Positions 35,016 through 43,767 of a DNA stretch of 64,000 nt are shown in pieces. The stretch is from Terrabacter terrigena (lineage in GTDB: Bacteria > Actinomycetota > Actinomycetes > Actinomycetales > Dermatophilaceae). How positions within the stretch are numbered: the stretch's first letter is position 1; each line of letters begins with the position of its first letter. The translations under genes were made by a program, and so were the position numbers. The notes under the pieces were generated by a model, which saw only the letters and a list, made by a program, of their open reading frames with translations, was not told the DNA's origin and made no database searches. Where the stretch lies: positions 1-64,000 of the forward strand of contig NZ_JBHTKH010000001.1 in the NCBI RefSeq assembly GCF_042676085.1. Direction: 5' to 3'.

Positions 35016-35573
35016 ATGCCCACGACCTTCGAGCGTCTCCTCGGACGCCTGCGCGACCTCGTGCGCGGCACGTCGACCGCACCCACTCGGCAGCGCGGGA
35101 CGCCGACGGCCCTGCCTCGCGAGCGGCAGCAGGGGCAGACGCGGCCGGCCCAGCCGTCGGCGGCGGAGTACCCCGGCGACGCGACCCGCCTGCCCGACAC
35201 AACGTACGCCCCCAAGCCGGACGGCCGGCCCGATCCGGGCGAGATCGTCTGGACCTGGGTGCCCTACGAGGAGGACCACTCCCAGGGCAAGGACCGGCCC
35301 GTGCTGCTCATCGGCCGCGACGGCGACTGGCTCGTGGGCCTGCCGCTGACGAGCAAGGACCACGACCTCGACGAGCGGCAGGAGCGTCGCTCGGGGCGTG
35401 AGTGGGTCGACATCGGCTCGGGCTCGTGGGACCGACGGGGCCGCCCCAGCGAGGTGCGCGTCAACCGGCTCGTGCGGGTCGACCCCGCGGGCGTGCGCCG
35501 CGAGGGCGCAGTGCTCCTCCGTGAGCGCTACGACGAGGTCGTGGCAGCGGTCCGGCGACACCACCGCCACTGA
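35016..35573 (+). CDS. PemK/MazF-like protein with N-terminal extension
   Basis: A 185-residue protein whose last 120 residues resemble PemK/MazF endoribonucleases: PDPGEIVWTWVPYEEDHSQGKDRPVLLIGRDGDWLVGLPLTSKDHD is the beta-barrel core start. The first 65 residues are low-complexity, positively charged and Pro/Thr-rich, not part of the toxin fold. No antitoxin-sized gene adjoins it on either side. It may therefore be a solitary housekeeping relative rather than an active toxin. It converges on the rpsT terminator. Confidence 0.75.
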   Translation: MPTTFERLLGRLRDLVRGTSTAPTRQRGTPTALPRERQQGQTRPAQPSAAEYPGDATRLPDTTYAPKPDGRPDPGEIVWTWVPYEEDHSQGKDRPVLLIGRDGDWLVGLPLTSKDHDLDERQERRSGREWVDIGSGSWDRRGRPSEVRVNRLVRVDPAGVRREGAVLLRERYDEVVAAVRRHHRH

Positions 35574-35624
35574 TCGCCGGGCCCGGCCAGTCCGGCACGC
35601 GGCCTCGATCGCCTCGGAGACGCA

Positions 35625-35660
35625 GATCGGGCCCGCCACCGCGAGGTGACGGGCCCGATC
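35625..35660. terminator. Bidirectional terminator between PemK-like gene and rpsT
   Basis: GATCGGGCCCG pairs with CGGGCCCGATC, then one mismatch, then CACC-GCGA-GGTG, giving 15 bp with a tetraloop. It lies 19 bp after the rpsT stop and 52 bp after the PemK-like stop, so it can serve both converging genes. Confidence 0.88.
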
Positions 35661-35678
35661 ACGCTTGGGGTAACTGCG

Positions 35679-35939
35679 TCAGAGCGACGCGACCTTCTTC
35701 GCCAGTGCCGACTTCTTGTTGGCAGCCTGGTTCTGGTGGATGACACCCTTGGAGACAGCCTTGTCGAGCTTCTTCGAGGCGGTCTTGAGGGCCTCGGCAG
35801 CGGCGTCCTTGTCGCCGGAGGCGGTGGCCTCGCGGACCTTGCGGACCCAGGTGCGGAGCTCGCTCTTGACGGCCTTGTTGCGCTCGGTGCGCGTGCGGTT
35901 CGTCTTGATGCGCTTGAGCTGCGACTTGATGTTTGCCAC
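35679..35939 (-). CDS. rpsT: 30S ribosomal protein S20
   Basis: An 86-residue basic protein, MANIKSQLKRIKTNRTRTERNKAVKSELR (GTG start), unmistakably S20, which binds the 5' domain of 16S rRNA. The start GTG has only a weak AAAGAA upstream. The leader from 35940 to about 36135 contains several inverted repeats and could be subject to ribosomal-protein feedback. Confidence 0.97.
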   Translation of the reverse strand: MANIKSQLKRIKTNRTRTERNKAVKSELRTWVRKVREATASGDKDAAAEALKTASKKLDKAVSKGVIHQNQAANKKSALAKKVASL

Positions 35940-35963
35940 GTGTGTTCTTTCGTTCGGTCGGAT

Positions 35964-36028
35964 GGTTGCCGTTAGAGGGCGGCAAAGCTGCTCGGGACCG
36001 GGCGTGGGGACACCCTGCGTGAGCAGCT
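35964..36028 (-). promoter_or_regulatory. Inverted repeats in rpsT leader
   Basis: Within the 5' leader of rpsT, AGCTGCTC (35986-35993) pairs with GAGCAGCT (36021-36028), and TTGCCG pairs with CGGCAA just before it. Such structure could be a feedback site for S20 or simply a transcript-start feature. I see no known leader class. Confidence 0.3.
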
Positions 36029-36135
36029 CTGGGTGCTGCAGACGTGCGCGCACGACCTGAGCGCGCACGCGACGGTCAAAGTTACCAGTGGCGGACGTGC
36101 TCGACCAAACCGGCCATGTGCCGTGCCTGCCTGAC

Positions 36136-37095
36136 TCAGCGGGCGGCGCGGGCGCGCGCGATAGTGAGGATGGCGCGTTCGACGGCATACACGGGGTCGC
36201 GCCCGCCGCCCTTGACCTCGAAGTCGGCTGCGGCGACGGCCTGGACGGCGACCGCGAGGCCGTCGGCGCTCCAGTGGCCGACGGCACGGCGTGCCTTGTC
36301 GATCTGCCACGGGGCCATGCCGAGGCTCTTGGCGAGCTGGCCCGAGCTGCCCCGGCCCGCCGCGCCGACCTTGATGAGCTGACGCAGCTGGGAGGCGATG
36401 ACCGCGACGATCGGCACGGGGTCGACGCCGGTGGCGATGGCGTGCCGCAGGAGCCGCAGCGCCTCACCGGAGTGCCCCGCGATGGTGGCATCGGCCACCC
36501 GGAAGCCGGTCGCCTCGACCTTGCCCCCGTGGTAGGTGTCGACGACGGTGTCGTCGACGGTGCCCTCGGTGTCGGAGACGAGCTGTGAGCACGCTGCCGC
36601 CAGCTCGCGGACGTCCTTGCCGACCGCCTCGATGAGCGCGCGCACGCCCTCGCTCGTGATCTTGCGTCGGGCGGCCGCGAACTCCTTCATCACGAAGTCG
36701 GTCTTGTCGCGGTCGGTCTTGACGGCCGGGCATTCGATGACGCGAGCGCCGGCCTTCTTCATCGTGTCGAGGACCTTCTTGCCCTTCATGCCGCCTCCAT
36801 GGGCGACGACGAGACCGACGTCGGGGTCGGGGGCGGCGAGGAGCGAGAGCAGGTCGAGCTGGAGCTCGTCGGACGACTCGTGCAGGTCACTCACGACGAT
36901 GGTCCTGGCACCACCGAAGAGCGAGGGGCTGGCATGCATCTGCAGCGCCCCGGACTCGTAGGTCGCCGGGTCGATGCGGATGACCTCGTCGTCGGCCTCG
37001 CGGGCCGCGAGGACCACTGAGGCGACGGCACGTTCGACGAGAACCCCCTCCGGGCCGGTCACGAGCACGAAGGGTGGAACGGCCGGGTCGGTCAT
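36136..37095 (-). CDS. holA: DNA polymerase III subunit delta
   Basis: A protein of about 319 residues matching HolA, the clamp-loader subunit that opens the beta sliding clamp. The N-terminal PPFVLVTGPEGVLVERAVASVV and the central LRQLIKVGAAGRGSSGQLAKSLGMAPWQIDKAR are typical of actinobacterial delta. A GTG nine bases upstream is an alternative start. It neighbours rpsT, as in many bacteria. It is divergent from the Band-7 gene. Confidence 0.92.
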   Translation of the reverse strand: MTDPAVPPFVLVTGPEGVLVERAVASVVLAAREADDEVIRIDPATYESGALQMHASPSLFGGARTIVVSDLHESSDELQLDLLSLLAAPDPDVGLVVAHGGGMKGKKVLDTMKKAGARVIECPAVKTDRDKTDFVMKEFAAARRKITSEGVRALIEAVGKDVRELAAACSQLVSDTEGTVDDTVVDTYHGGKVEATGFRVADATIAGHSGEALRLLRHAIATGVDPVPIVAVIASQLRQLIKVGAAGRGSSGQLAKSLGMAPWQIDKARRAVGHWSADGLAVAVQAVAAADFEVKGGGRDPVYAVERAILTIARARAAR

Positions 37096-37157
37096 GGCGT
37101 CCACTGTGCCATGCGGGCCCGACAGCCGGGCCGCCCGTCCCCGTGGAAGTGAAGGTC

Positions 37158-38147
37158 ATGTTCGCCCTCGTCCTCGCCCTCGCGCTCGCCGCCGTCGGTC
37201 TCGTCCTGGTCCGCCTCAAGGACCACCCGAAGAAGCTGGGGCGCTACGCCCTCATCCCCTTCGGTCTCGCGGTGTTCCTCGTCGCGAGCGCCTGCTGCTA
37301 CCGCCTCGACGCCGGTGAGGCCGCGGTGACCAAGACGTTCGGGACCGTCAGCGACGAGGCGGTCAGCGCGACCGGCATCCACCTCAAGGCGCCGTGGCAG
37401 GACCTCATAACGTTCGACATCCGCAACCAGACCATCTCGCTCGACGAGGACGGCGGTCGAGTCGCCACCGTGACGAGCGACAACGCGACCGTCGCCTACG
37501 ACGTGACGATCCGCTACTCCCTCAACCCGGGCAAGCTGCCCGAGATCATCCGGCAGTACCCCGACCAGGAGACCTTCATCGCCCGCGCCGTGCTGCCGGG
37601 TGTCTCCTCGGTCACGCGCGACGCCCCGACGACGTTCGCGGCCGCCGCGGTCCGCCAGTCGCGCGGCGAGCTGGCGCAGCGCATCACCGAAGGCCTCGAG
37701 AAGCGGCTCGGCGAGGTCGGCGTGACGGTCGAGCAGGTCGACCCCCGTGCGATCACCCTCGACCAGAACGTCCAGGCCAACTACGACAAGGTGCAGAGCT
37801 CGCTCGCCAATGCCGAGGCGGCCAAGGCCGACCTGCAGACCGCGCTGGCCAAGGCCGAGATCACCAAGACCGAGGCGCAGGCGACCTCCGACGCCGACCA
37901 GATCATCCGCTGCGGTGCCACCTCGACCCAGGTCAGGGAGATCATCAACGGCAAGGAGGTCACGGCCGTCAAGGTCGTGCCGGTGAGCTCCGACAAGTGC
38001 CAGAACCGGCTCAACGAGCAGGTCCTCATGAGCAAGTACATCGACATGCTCAAGGAGCACGGCGACTCGCTGGTCGTCGTGCCGCAGGGCACGCAGAACC
38101 TGCTCCAGCTCCCGGCCGTCCCCGGCTCGGCCGCCAGGTCTCGGTAG
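37158..38147 (+). CDS. SPFH/Band-7 domain membrane protein
   Basis: A 329-residue prohibitin/stomatin-type protein. Two N-terminal hydrophobic segments (3-20 and about 32-50) are followed by the SPFH domain (YRLDAGEAAVTKTFGTVSDEAVSATGIHLKAPWQDLITFDIRNQTI) and a helical region rich in Ala/Glu (ANAEAAKADLQTALAKAEITKTEAQ). The second segment ends in an adjacent Cys pair. Such proteins form membrane microdomain rings and guard membrane proteases. The start is ATG at 37158 with AAGTGAAGG just upstream. It stands alone and ends at a strong terminator. Confidence 0.85.
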   Translation: MFALVLALALAAVGLVLVRLKDHPKKLGRYALIPFGLAVFLVASACCYRLDAGEAAVTKTFGTVSDEAVSATGIHLKAPWQDLITFDIRNQTISLDEDGGRVATVTSDNATVAYDVTIRYSLNPGKLPEIIRQYPDQETFIARAVLPGVSSVTRDAPTTFAAAAVRQSRGELAQRITEGLEKRLGEVGVTVEQVDPRAITLDQNVQANYDKVQSSLANAEAAKADLQTALAKAEITKTEAQATSDADQIIRCGATSTQVREIINGKEVTAVKVVPVSSDKCQNRLNEQVLMSKYIDMLKEHGDSLVVVPQGTQNLLQLPAVPGSAARSR

Positions 38148-38173
38148 GGACCCCGGGCCCACCGAACAGGTCA

Positions 38174-38205
38174 CGACACCCCCGGGATGCGGTCCCGGGG
38201 TGTCG
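38174..38205. terminator. Terminator between Band-7 gene and helicase gene
   Basis: CGACACCCCCGGG and CCCGGGGTGTCG form a 12-bp stem with one bulged C and a 7-nt loop, 27 bp after the Band-7 stop and 44 bp past the converging helicase stop. Confidence 0.8.
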
Positions 38206-38248
38206 GGCGTACTCGGTGTGCTGCCGGAGGAAGCAGGCGGGCGGCGGG

Positions 38249-40489
38249 TCAGTCGAAGAGGGCCCCGGAGGCCAGCGAGAGCCCGAGCTGCTCGAGCCTC
38301 GCCCGGATCGTCTCCTCGGGCAGCTCGAAGTGGTCGACGAGCTCGTCGAGCTGCATGCCGGACTCGGCGGCGTCTCGCAGCTCCTCGTCCTGCTCGTCGG
38401 TCCAGGCGTGACCGGACGTGACGGCGTTGCGCGTCGACGGGGCGACCGGCGGCGGCCCGGCCACCGGTCTTGGGTGCTCCGTGCCGTCGGCGTCGGAGCG
38501 TGCGCCCGTGAGCGACCGCAGCGCCGGCTCCTCGACGGCGACCGGCGGCGGCGCCATCGCGTCGAGCCGCTCGAGCGCGGCCAGCACCATCTTCTTGTCG
38601 GTGGTCGGGTAGAACGGCGGCAGCGAGCGCTGGAGGAATCCGGCATACCTCGCCGTCATCATCCGCGAGTCGAGGAACGCCACGACCCCGCGGTCGTCGG
38701 CTCGGCGCACGAGCCGTCCCGCGCCCTGGGAGAGCCGGAGCGCGGCGTGGGTGGCCGACACGGCCATGAAGCCGTTGCCGCCCATCCGCGCGATGGCTTG
38801 CGACCGGGCGGACGCGAGAGGGTCGTCGGGTCGCGGGAAGGGGATGCGGTCGATGATGACGAGCTGGCACGAGGAGCCCGGCACGTCGACCCCCTGCCAG
38901 AGCGTGAGCGTGCCGAACAGGCAGGTGCGCGGCTCGCGGGCGAACTGCCGCACGAGCGTCGTGATCTGGTCCTCGCCCTGGCAGAGCACCGGGATGTCGT
39001 CGCCGAAGCGCGCCCGCATGACCTCGGCCGCGGTCTGCGCGGCGCGCATCGAGGAGAAGAGGCCCAGCGCGCGGCCGCCGGCGGCCCGCACGAGCTGCTC
39101 GATCTCGTCGAGCGTGTCGTCGCCCGCGCCGTCGCGGCCCGGGGGCGGCAGGTGCGCCGCGACGTAGGCGATGGCCTGCTTCGGGTAGTCGAACGGGCTG
39201 CCGACGTCGAGGCCCTGCCACTTCGGCGCGCCCTCGCCGCGCAGCCCGATGGTGCCGGCGACGGCGTCGAAGCTGCCCCCGAGCTCGAGCGTCGCGGAGG
39301 TGAGCACGACAGTGCGCTCCTCGAACACCTTGTCCCGCACCAGCATCGCGACACTCATCGGCGCCACCCGCAGCACGGGTCCGCGGCGCTGGTCGCGGCT
39401 CAGCCACACGACGTCGAGCTCACGCTCCTCGAGGATGCGCTCGGCGTTCTCGTGCACCTCGTCGACGGCCGCCCGGGCCACCTGGCGCGCGCCGTCGGCC
39501 TCCTGCCCCTGCGGCGGCTTGAGGTCGCTCTGCACCACACGGGCGGTGTCGCGCACCCGGGCGAGCGCCAGGCCCACCGAGTCGGGCACGCCGAGCATGC
39601 GGCCTTCCTCGAGCGGCTCGAGCGCCTGGGCGAGCAGCTCGCCAGCCTCGTCGAGGGCCGCCGTGTTCTCCGACATGCGGCCGGCCTTCTTCGCCGCGGT
39701 CATGACCATGGTGCCGGTGAGCTCGTCGGTGATGGTTGCGGTCACCCGGTCGACGAGCTCGTGGGCCTCGTCGACGATGAGCACGTCGTGCTCCGGGAGC
39801 ATCTGGCGTCCCTCGAACGAGTCGATCGCCATGAACGAGTGGTTGGTCACGACGACGTCGACGTCCTTGGCCGCGGCGCGGGCCCGCTCGACGAAGCACT
39901 CCGCGACGAGCGGGCACTTGCCGCCCATGCACTCGTGCGCCGACACCGAGACCTGGCGCCAGGCACGCTCGGACACGCCGGGCACGAGCTCGTCGCGGTC
40001 GCCCGAGTCGGTCGTGGACGCCCACTCGCGCAGCCGCACCACCTCCTGGCCGAGGCGGCCGACGCTCGCGTCGACCTGCCCGACGGAGAGCAGGCCGTCC
40101 TCCTCGTCGGGAAAGCCGCCCTCGAGCTTGTTGAGGCACACGTAGTTGCGGCGTCCCTTGACGAGGGCGTAGGTCGGTCGCCGTCCGAGCACCGGGGCGA
40201 GCGCGTCGGCTACGCGAGGCATGTCGCGGTCGACGATCTGCCCCTGCAGGGCGAGCGTTGCGGTCGCGACCACGGCGGGCTTGCCGGCCTGGAAGGCGTG
40301 CGCCACGGCAGGGACGAGGTAGGCCAGCGACTTGCCGGTGCCGGTGCCTGCCTGGACCAGCAGGTGCTCGCCGCTGTCCACGGCCTTCGCGACGGCCCGG
40401 GCCATCTCGACCTGGCCGGGACGCTCCGCGCCACCGACCCCCGACACCGCGGCGTGGAGGAGTTCGTCGAGCGCAGGTCGCTGGGCCAT
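38249..40489 (-). CDS. ATP-dependent DNA helicase, DinG family
   Basis: A 746-residue superfamily 2 helicase of the XPD/DinG type. Walker A is QAGTGTGKSLAYLVP, the DEAH box VDEAHEL, and four cysteines (YVCLNK, HECMGGKCPL, ECFV) fit the Fe-S cluster domain that senses DNA. C-terminal motifs include GRLVRRADDRGVV. DinG-type enzymes unwind damaged or RNA-DNA duplexes. I start at MAQRPALDELL (40489) because upstream codons read as noise. No good Shine-Dalgarno is seen. In actinobacteria it sits near the hflX-miaA block, as here. Confidence 0.92.
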   Translation of the reverse strand: MAQRPALDELLHAAVSGVGGAERPGQVEMARAVAKAVDSGEHLLVQAGTGTGKSLAYLVPAVAHAFQAGKPAVVATATLALQGQIVDRDMPRVADALAPVLGRRPTYALVKGRRNYVCLNKLEGGFPDEEDGLLSVGQVDASVGRLGQEVVRLREWASTTDSGDRDELVPGVSERAWRQVSVSAHECMGGKCPLVAECFVERARAAAKDVDVVVTNHSFMAIDSFEGRQMLPEHDVLIVDEAHELVDRVTATITDELTGTMVMTAAKKAGRMSENTAALDEAGELLAQALEPLEEGRMLGVPDSVGLALARVRDTARVVQSDLKPPQGQEADGARQVARAAVDEVHENAERILEERELDVVWLSRDQRRGPVLRVAPMSVAMLVRDKVFEERTVVLTSATLELGGSFDAVAGTIGLRGEGAPKWQGLDVGSPFDYPKQAIAYVAAHLPPPGRDGAGDDTLDEIEQLVRAAGGRALGLFSSMRAAQTAAEVMRARFGDDIPVLCQGEDQITTLVRQFAREPRTCLFGTLTLWQGVDVPGSSCQLVIIDRIPFPRPDDPLASARSQAIARMGGNGFMAVSATHAALRLSQGAGRLVRRADDRGVVAFLDSRMMTARYAGFLQRSLPPFYPTTDKKMVLAALERLDAMAPPPVAVEEPALRSLTGARSDADGTEHPRPVAGPPPVAPSTRNAVTSGHAWTDEQDEELRDAAESGMQLDELVDHFELPEETIRARLEQLGLSLASGALFD

Positions 40490-40589
40490 CGGGTCAGCGT
40501 ATGCCGCCTGGCCGGACCCTCGTGCGCGGCGTCCCCCGTGAGTCGTCCGTCGGCCTCCGGACCGGCCACGGACAGCCGGTCCCCCCTCC

Positions 40590-40601
40590 GGTACTAGTAC
40601 C
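40590..40601. promoter_or_regulatory. 12-bp palindrome GGTACTAGTACC
   Basis: A perfect palindrome, flanked by CC and AA, in the 243-bp region between the divergent helicase and sugar-dehydrogenase genes, 131 bp upstream of the latter. Its two-fold symmetry resembles GntR-type operators. It may equally be a chance restriction-site composite (it contains ACTAGT). Confidence 0.4.
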
Positions 40602-40732
40602 AAGGGACAGTGACCGCCGCCGTGGGCGCAACCCTAGTCTTGACGAGTTCAGTGCACTGCCGCTCCGCACGGCGCAGCCGCCGCGCCGCCCGCCGCAACA
40701 GGCGCTCCGCTCGACTCGAGGGAGTTCTCGCT

Positions 40733-42262
40733 ATGGCCATGTCACGGACCACCAGCCTCCACCACGGCAGGCGCAGCCTCTCGTCGAGACGGACGGGGGT
40801 GCTCATCGCGGGGGTGGCAGTGGCCACGCTGGCCATCACCCTCCCGCAGTCCGCCCTCGCGAGCGGGCCCTCCACGCCGGTGCCCATCGGTGACCCCATC
40901 GGCCCTCGCATCCAACCGGGGCCCGTCCAGGTGGACCTCACCACCGTGACGACCGGTGTGACGGCGCCCTTGGCGGGGATCACGGCTCCCGGTCGCCCCG
41001 ACGAGCTCTTCGTCGTCGACCAGGTCGGAACGCTGTGGAGCCTCGACCTGACTACGCCCGCTCCGGTCACCCCGACCTCGGTGCTGGACGTGTCGGCCCT
41101 GCTCGCGGGGCCGCAGGACCCCAAGGACGAGCGGGGCTTCCTCGGTGCGGCCTTCTCGCCCAGCTTCGCCACCGACGGCCTGGTCTACACGGACACGTCC
41201 GAGGCGACGAGTCCTGCCGACCACCCGTTGCGGCCGAGCACCGACGCGTGCCTGGCCGGCTTCCCGCAGACGCCCGACCACGTCGACGTCATCCGTGAGT
41301 GGCACCTCGTCACCGACTCCGGCGGTGCGCTGCACCTCGACCCGGCCGCCCCCGTGGGCCGCAAGCTGCTCTCGTCGGAGCACCCGCAGGCCAACCACAA
41401 CGCGGGCGACATGCACTTCGGCCCGGACGGCTTCCTCTACGTCACCGACGGCGACGGCGGCGGGGCCGACGACCAGAACTGCCAGACCAACTTCGACGGC
41501 AACCCGATGTTCGGGCACCCCGGCGGCGGCAACGGCCAGAGTCTCGACACCCCGCTGGGCAAGATGCTGAGGATCAACCCCCGCACCGCCGACCCACGGG
41601 GCACCCTGTCGGCCAACGGCGCCTTCCGCATCCCCGCCGACAACCCGTTCCCCGGCGGTGCCGTGCCGGAGATCTACTCCTACGGGCTGCGCAACCCGTT
41701 CCGGTTCTCGTTCGACAAGGCGAACGGCAACCTGTGGGTGGGCGACGTCGGCCAGAACGACATCGAGGAGGTCGACCTCGTGACGGCGCCGGGCCAGAAC
41801 TTCGGCTGGCGCGTCAAGGAGGGCACGTTCCTCTTCGAGCCCGGAGGCTTCCAGCTCAAGGGCTCACGGTCGGACGCGTTCGTGTTCGCCCGCTCGCCCG
41901 GCAGCCCGGCCGGCATCACCGACCCGGTGGCGCAGTACGACCACGACGACGGCACGGCCATCATCGGCGGTTACGTCTACCGCGGTTCCTCGATGCCCGG
42001 GCTGAGGGGCCACTACGTCTTCGGCGACACCTCCCGGCGCCTCAACAACGGGCACGGCCGTCTCTTCGCCTTCGACGCCGACAACCGGTCCGCCGTCACG
42101 GCGGACAACACGATCGTGGAGCTGCGCGACGGACCGATCGACTTCCAGCTGATCGGCTTCGGACAGGACAACGCCGGTGAGCTCTACGCCCTCGTCTTCG
42201 GCGTCCCGGGTCCCAACGGCACCACGGGTGCGGTGATGCGGCTGAGCCAGTCCACGCCGTAG
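40733..42262 (+). CDS. Secreted PQQ-dependent sugar dehydrogenase-like protein (GSDH)
   Basis: A protein of about 509 residues with a long Sec-type signal ending ALAS near residue 44, so it acts outside the membrane. The rest is the six-bladed glucose/sorbosone dehydrogenase fold. Recognisable parts are APGRPDELFVVDQVGTLW, HPQANHNAGDMHFGPDGFLYVTDGDGGG, SYGLRNPFRFSFD and YDHDDGTAIIGGYVYRG. Members oxidise sugars with PQQ, but many actinobacterial ones have no proven substrate. The first ATG at 40733 has GGGAG at suitable distance. A strong terminator lies downstream. Confidence 0.88.
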   Translation: MAMSRTTSLHHGRRSLSSRRTGVLIAGVAVATLAITLPQSALASGPSTPVPIGDPIGPRIQPGPVQVDLTTVTTGVTAPLAGITAPGRPDELFVVDQVGTLWSLDLTTPAPVTPTSVLDVSALLAGPQDPKDERGFLGAAFSPSFATDGLVYTDTSEATSPADHPLRPSTDACLAGFPQTPDHVDVIREWHLVTDSGGALHLDPAAPVGRKLLSSEHPQANHNAGDMHFGPDGFLYVTDGDGGGADDQNCQTNFDGNPMFGHPGGGNGQSLDTPLGKMLRINPRTADPRGTLSANGAFRIPADNPFPGGAVPEIYSYGLRNPFRFSFDKANGNLWVGDVGQNDIEEVDLVTAPGQNFGWRVKEGTFLFEPGGFQLKGSRSDAFVFARSPGSPAGITDPVAQYDHDDGTAIIGGYVYRGSSMPGLRGHYVFGDTSRRLNNGHGRLFAFDADNRSAVTADNTIVELRDGPIDFQLIGFGQDNAGELYALVFGVPGPNGTTGAVMRLSQSTP

Positions 42263-42371
42263 CCCGAACGGCCCCCCATCGCCGAGCTCGGCCCCTCGGA
42301 GCTCGGACCTCCCGGCACTCACCCGAGCCCTCCCCCCACGGCTCACTCCCCCGGCAGAGTGCAGGAGAAGC

Positions 42372-42413
42372 GGTGCCGGTTCCCGACCACCCCCAGGGTC
42401 GGGAACCGGCACC
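42372..42413. terminator. 17-bp hairpin terminator
   Basis: GGTGCCGGTTCCCGACC (42372-42388) pairs perfectly with GGTCGGGAACCGGCACC (42397-42413) across an 8-nt loop. It lies between the converging sugar-dehydrogenase and GNAT genes and is the longest perfect stem I found in the window. Confidence 0.92.
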
Positions 42414-42461
42414 AGACCGTGTCCGCCGGGATGCGGCCGAGGCGGGGCCGTCGCCTGCCGG

Positions 42462-43529
42462 TCAGTGCAGCGGGCTCGAGTCGACGCGGCGGGCCATGGC
42501 GACGTCGTCGCGGTAGTCGGTGGGACTCAGCCGCAGGCCCCTCGGGACGCGCCCCACCTCGGTCCAGCCGGCCTTCTCGTAGAAGTCGCCGAGACCCAGT
42601 CCGTCGCGGTAGTCGAGCCGCAGCAGCTCGACCCACGGCAGGTCGCGGCGTGCGATGCCGACCATGCCGCCGAGGAGGACGCGGCCGAGGTTGCGCCCCT
42701 GCGCCTTCGGGTCGACCATGAGCCGCTTCAGCCCGGCCACGTGGTCGTACGGGAAGCCACGCGAGTGCTCCCAGAACCCGAGCCCCCGCAGGCGGCCGCC
42801 GGGGTCGACGAGCACGCACAGGAGCGACCTGCCGGCACGGACGTCGGCGAGATGCCGGTCGAGGGCGACCGAGACGTCGTCAGCCGTGGCGCCGGGCAGG
42901 AAGCCCACGGACCCGCCGGCGTCGTTGACCCGGACCCACAGCCGGACGACGGCGTCGCGCAGGCCCTCGGCCGCCTCCGGCGGCACCACCCGGACCCGCG
43001 GCGCCTCGAGGTACGCCATCTGCGCTCCGTCGACGTCGTCCTTGGACGACCGGGTGCCGACCTGGACCAGCCCGGCGCTCGCGGCCGTGCGCAACGACGC
43101 CGTGTTGACGGGGTCGACCATGGCGGTCACGACCGCCTCGGGGCGGTGCTCGACGCCCCATGCCACGAGCGCCCGTGAGATCTCACGCCCCAGGCCGGCG
43201 CCCAGCCTGTCGTGCGCGAGACGGTAGTAGAGGTTGAGGAAGCAGCTGTCAGAGTCCTTGTGCCGCAAGCCCGCCCACCCGATGACCGCGCTCGTGGCAC
43301 GGTCGACGACGGCTGCATACCCGAGCTGTGACGTGTCCCAGTCGGCGAGGTCGGCCGCGAGCCGGTCGCGGCAGCGTTCGGCGGTCGGCATGCTGGCCGG
43401 GGCGTGGGCGTAGGTGCGGGGATCGGTGTGGAGCCGGACATACGCGTCGAGGTCGTCGGCACGCGGACGCCGCAGCACCACGCGCTCGGTCGTGACCCAG
43501 GCTGCGGGCTCCGCGGGTGCCGCGGTCAC
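42462..43529 (-). CDS. Tandem GNAT acetyltransferase fusion
   Basis: A protein of about 355 residues with two GNAT halves. The first (8-180) resembles RimJ-like enzymes (TTERVVLRRPRADDLDAYVRLHTDPRTYAHAP; DRLGAGLGREISRALVAWG). The second (185-335) has LLCVLVDPGGRLRGLGFWEHSRG and the acetyl-CoA loop AQGRNLGRVLLGGMVG. The GTG start at 43529 overlaps the stop of the zinc-ribbon gene by GTGA, so the two are coupled. A terminator at 42372 closes the unit. Substrate unknown. Confidence 0.8.
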   Translation of the reverse strand: MTAAPAEPAAWVTTERVVLRRPRADDLDAYVRLHTDPRTYAHAPASMPTAERCRDRLAADLADWDTSQLGYAAVVDRATSAVIGWAGLRHKDSDSCFLNLYYRLAHDRLGAGLGREISRALVAWGVEHRPEAVVTAMVDPVNTASLRTAASAGLVQVGTRSSKDDVDGAQMAYLEAPRVRVVPPEAAEGLRDAVVRLWVRVNDAGGSVGFLPGATADDVSVALDRHLADVRAGRSLLCVLVDPGGRLRGLGFWEHSRGFPYDHVAGLKRLMVDPKAQGRNLGRVLLGGMVGIARRDLPWVELLRLDYRDGLGLGDFYEKAGWTEVGRVPRGLRLSPTDYRDDVAMARRVDSSPLH

Positions 43530-43681
43530 GGCGCCTGACGTTCGGGCGCGCGCGTCTCGCAGACGGCCTGCGGGGCTCCGTCGCAGCACGGCTCGATGTA
43601 GAGGCACGCCGGGCACCGGTTGTGTGCCTGCTCGGCATACATCTGCGTGCCGCAGTAGGGGCAGGGGATCTCGAGGGCCAT
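43526..43681 (-). CDS. 51-residue zinc-ribbon protein
   Basis: An uninterrupted 51-codon frame with ATG at 43681 and TGA overlapping the GNAT start (GTGA). It encodes MALEIPCPYCGTQMYAEQ, then CPAC, then a CC pair and a further C. CPYC-N12-CPAC is a classic zinc knuckle. Third positions are GC-rich and the stop-start overlap supports real translation. A strong hairpin just upstream closes hflX, so this gene likely has its own promoter. No function can be given beyond metal or RNA/protein binding. Confidence 0.78.
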   Translation of the reverse strand: MALEIPCPYCGTQMYAEQAHNRCPACLYIEPCCDGAPQAVCETRAPERQAP

Positions 43682-43705
43682 GGCCCCCATCCTCTCCGAC
43701 GCGAC

Positions 43706-43736
43706 CGACGCCCGGCGGGTGACCCGCCGGGCGTCG
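43706..43736. terminator. hflX terminator
   Basis: CGACGCCCGGCGGG and CCCGCCGGGCGTCG form a perfect 14-bp stem with a TGA loop, 32 bp after the hflX stop and 25 bp before the zinc-ribbon start on the same strand. Confidence 0.9.
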
Positions 43737-43767
43737 TCAGGTGGAGGGTCGTGCCGTCGGCGACCCC

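Noticed and set aside
37394..40597. Long plus-strand frame of about 1070 codons opposite the DinG-type helicase
   Set aside because: Antisense shadow of the helicase and out of frame with the Band-7 gene; no domain is recognisable.
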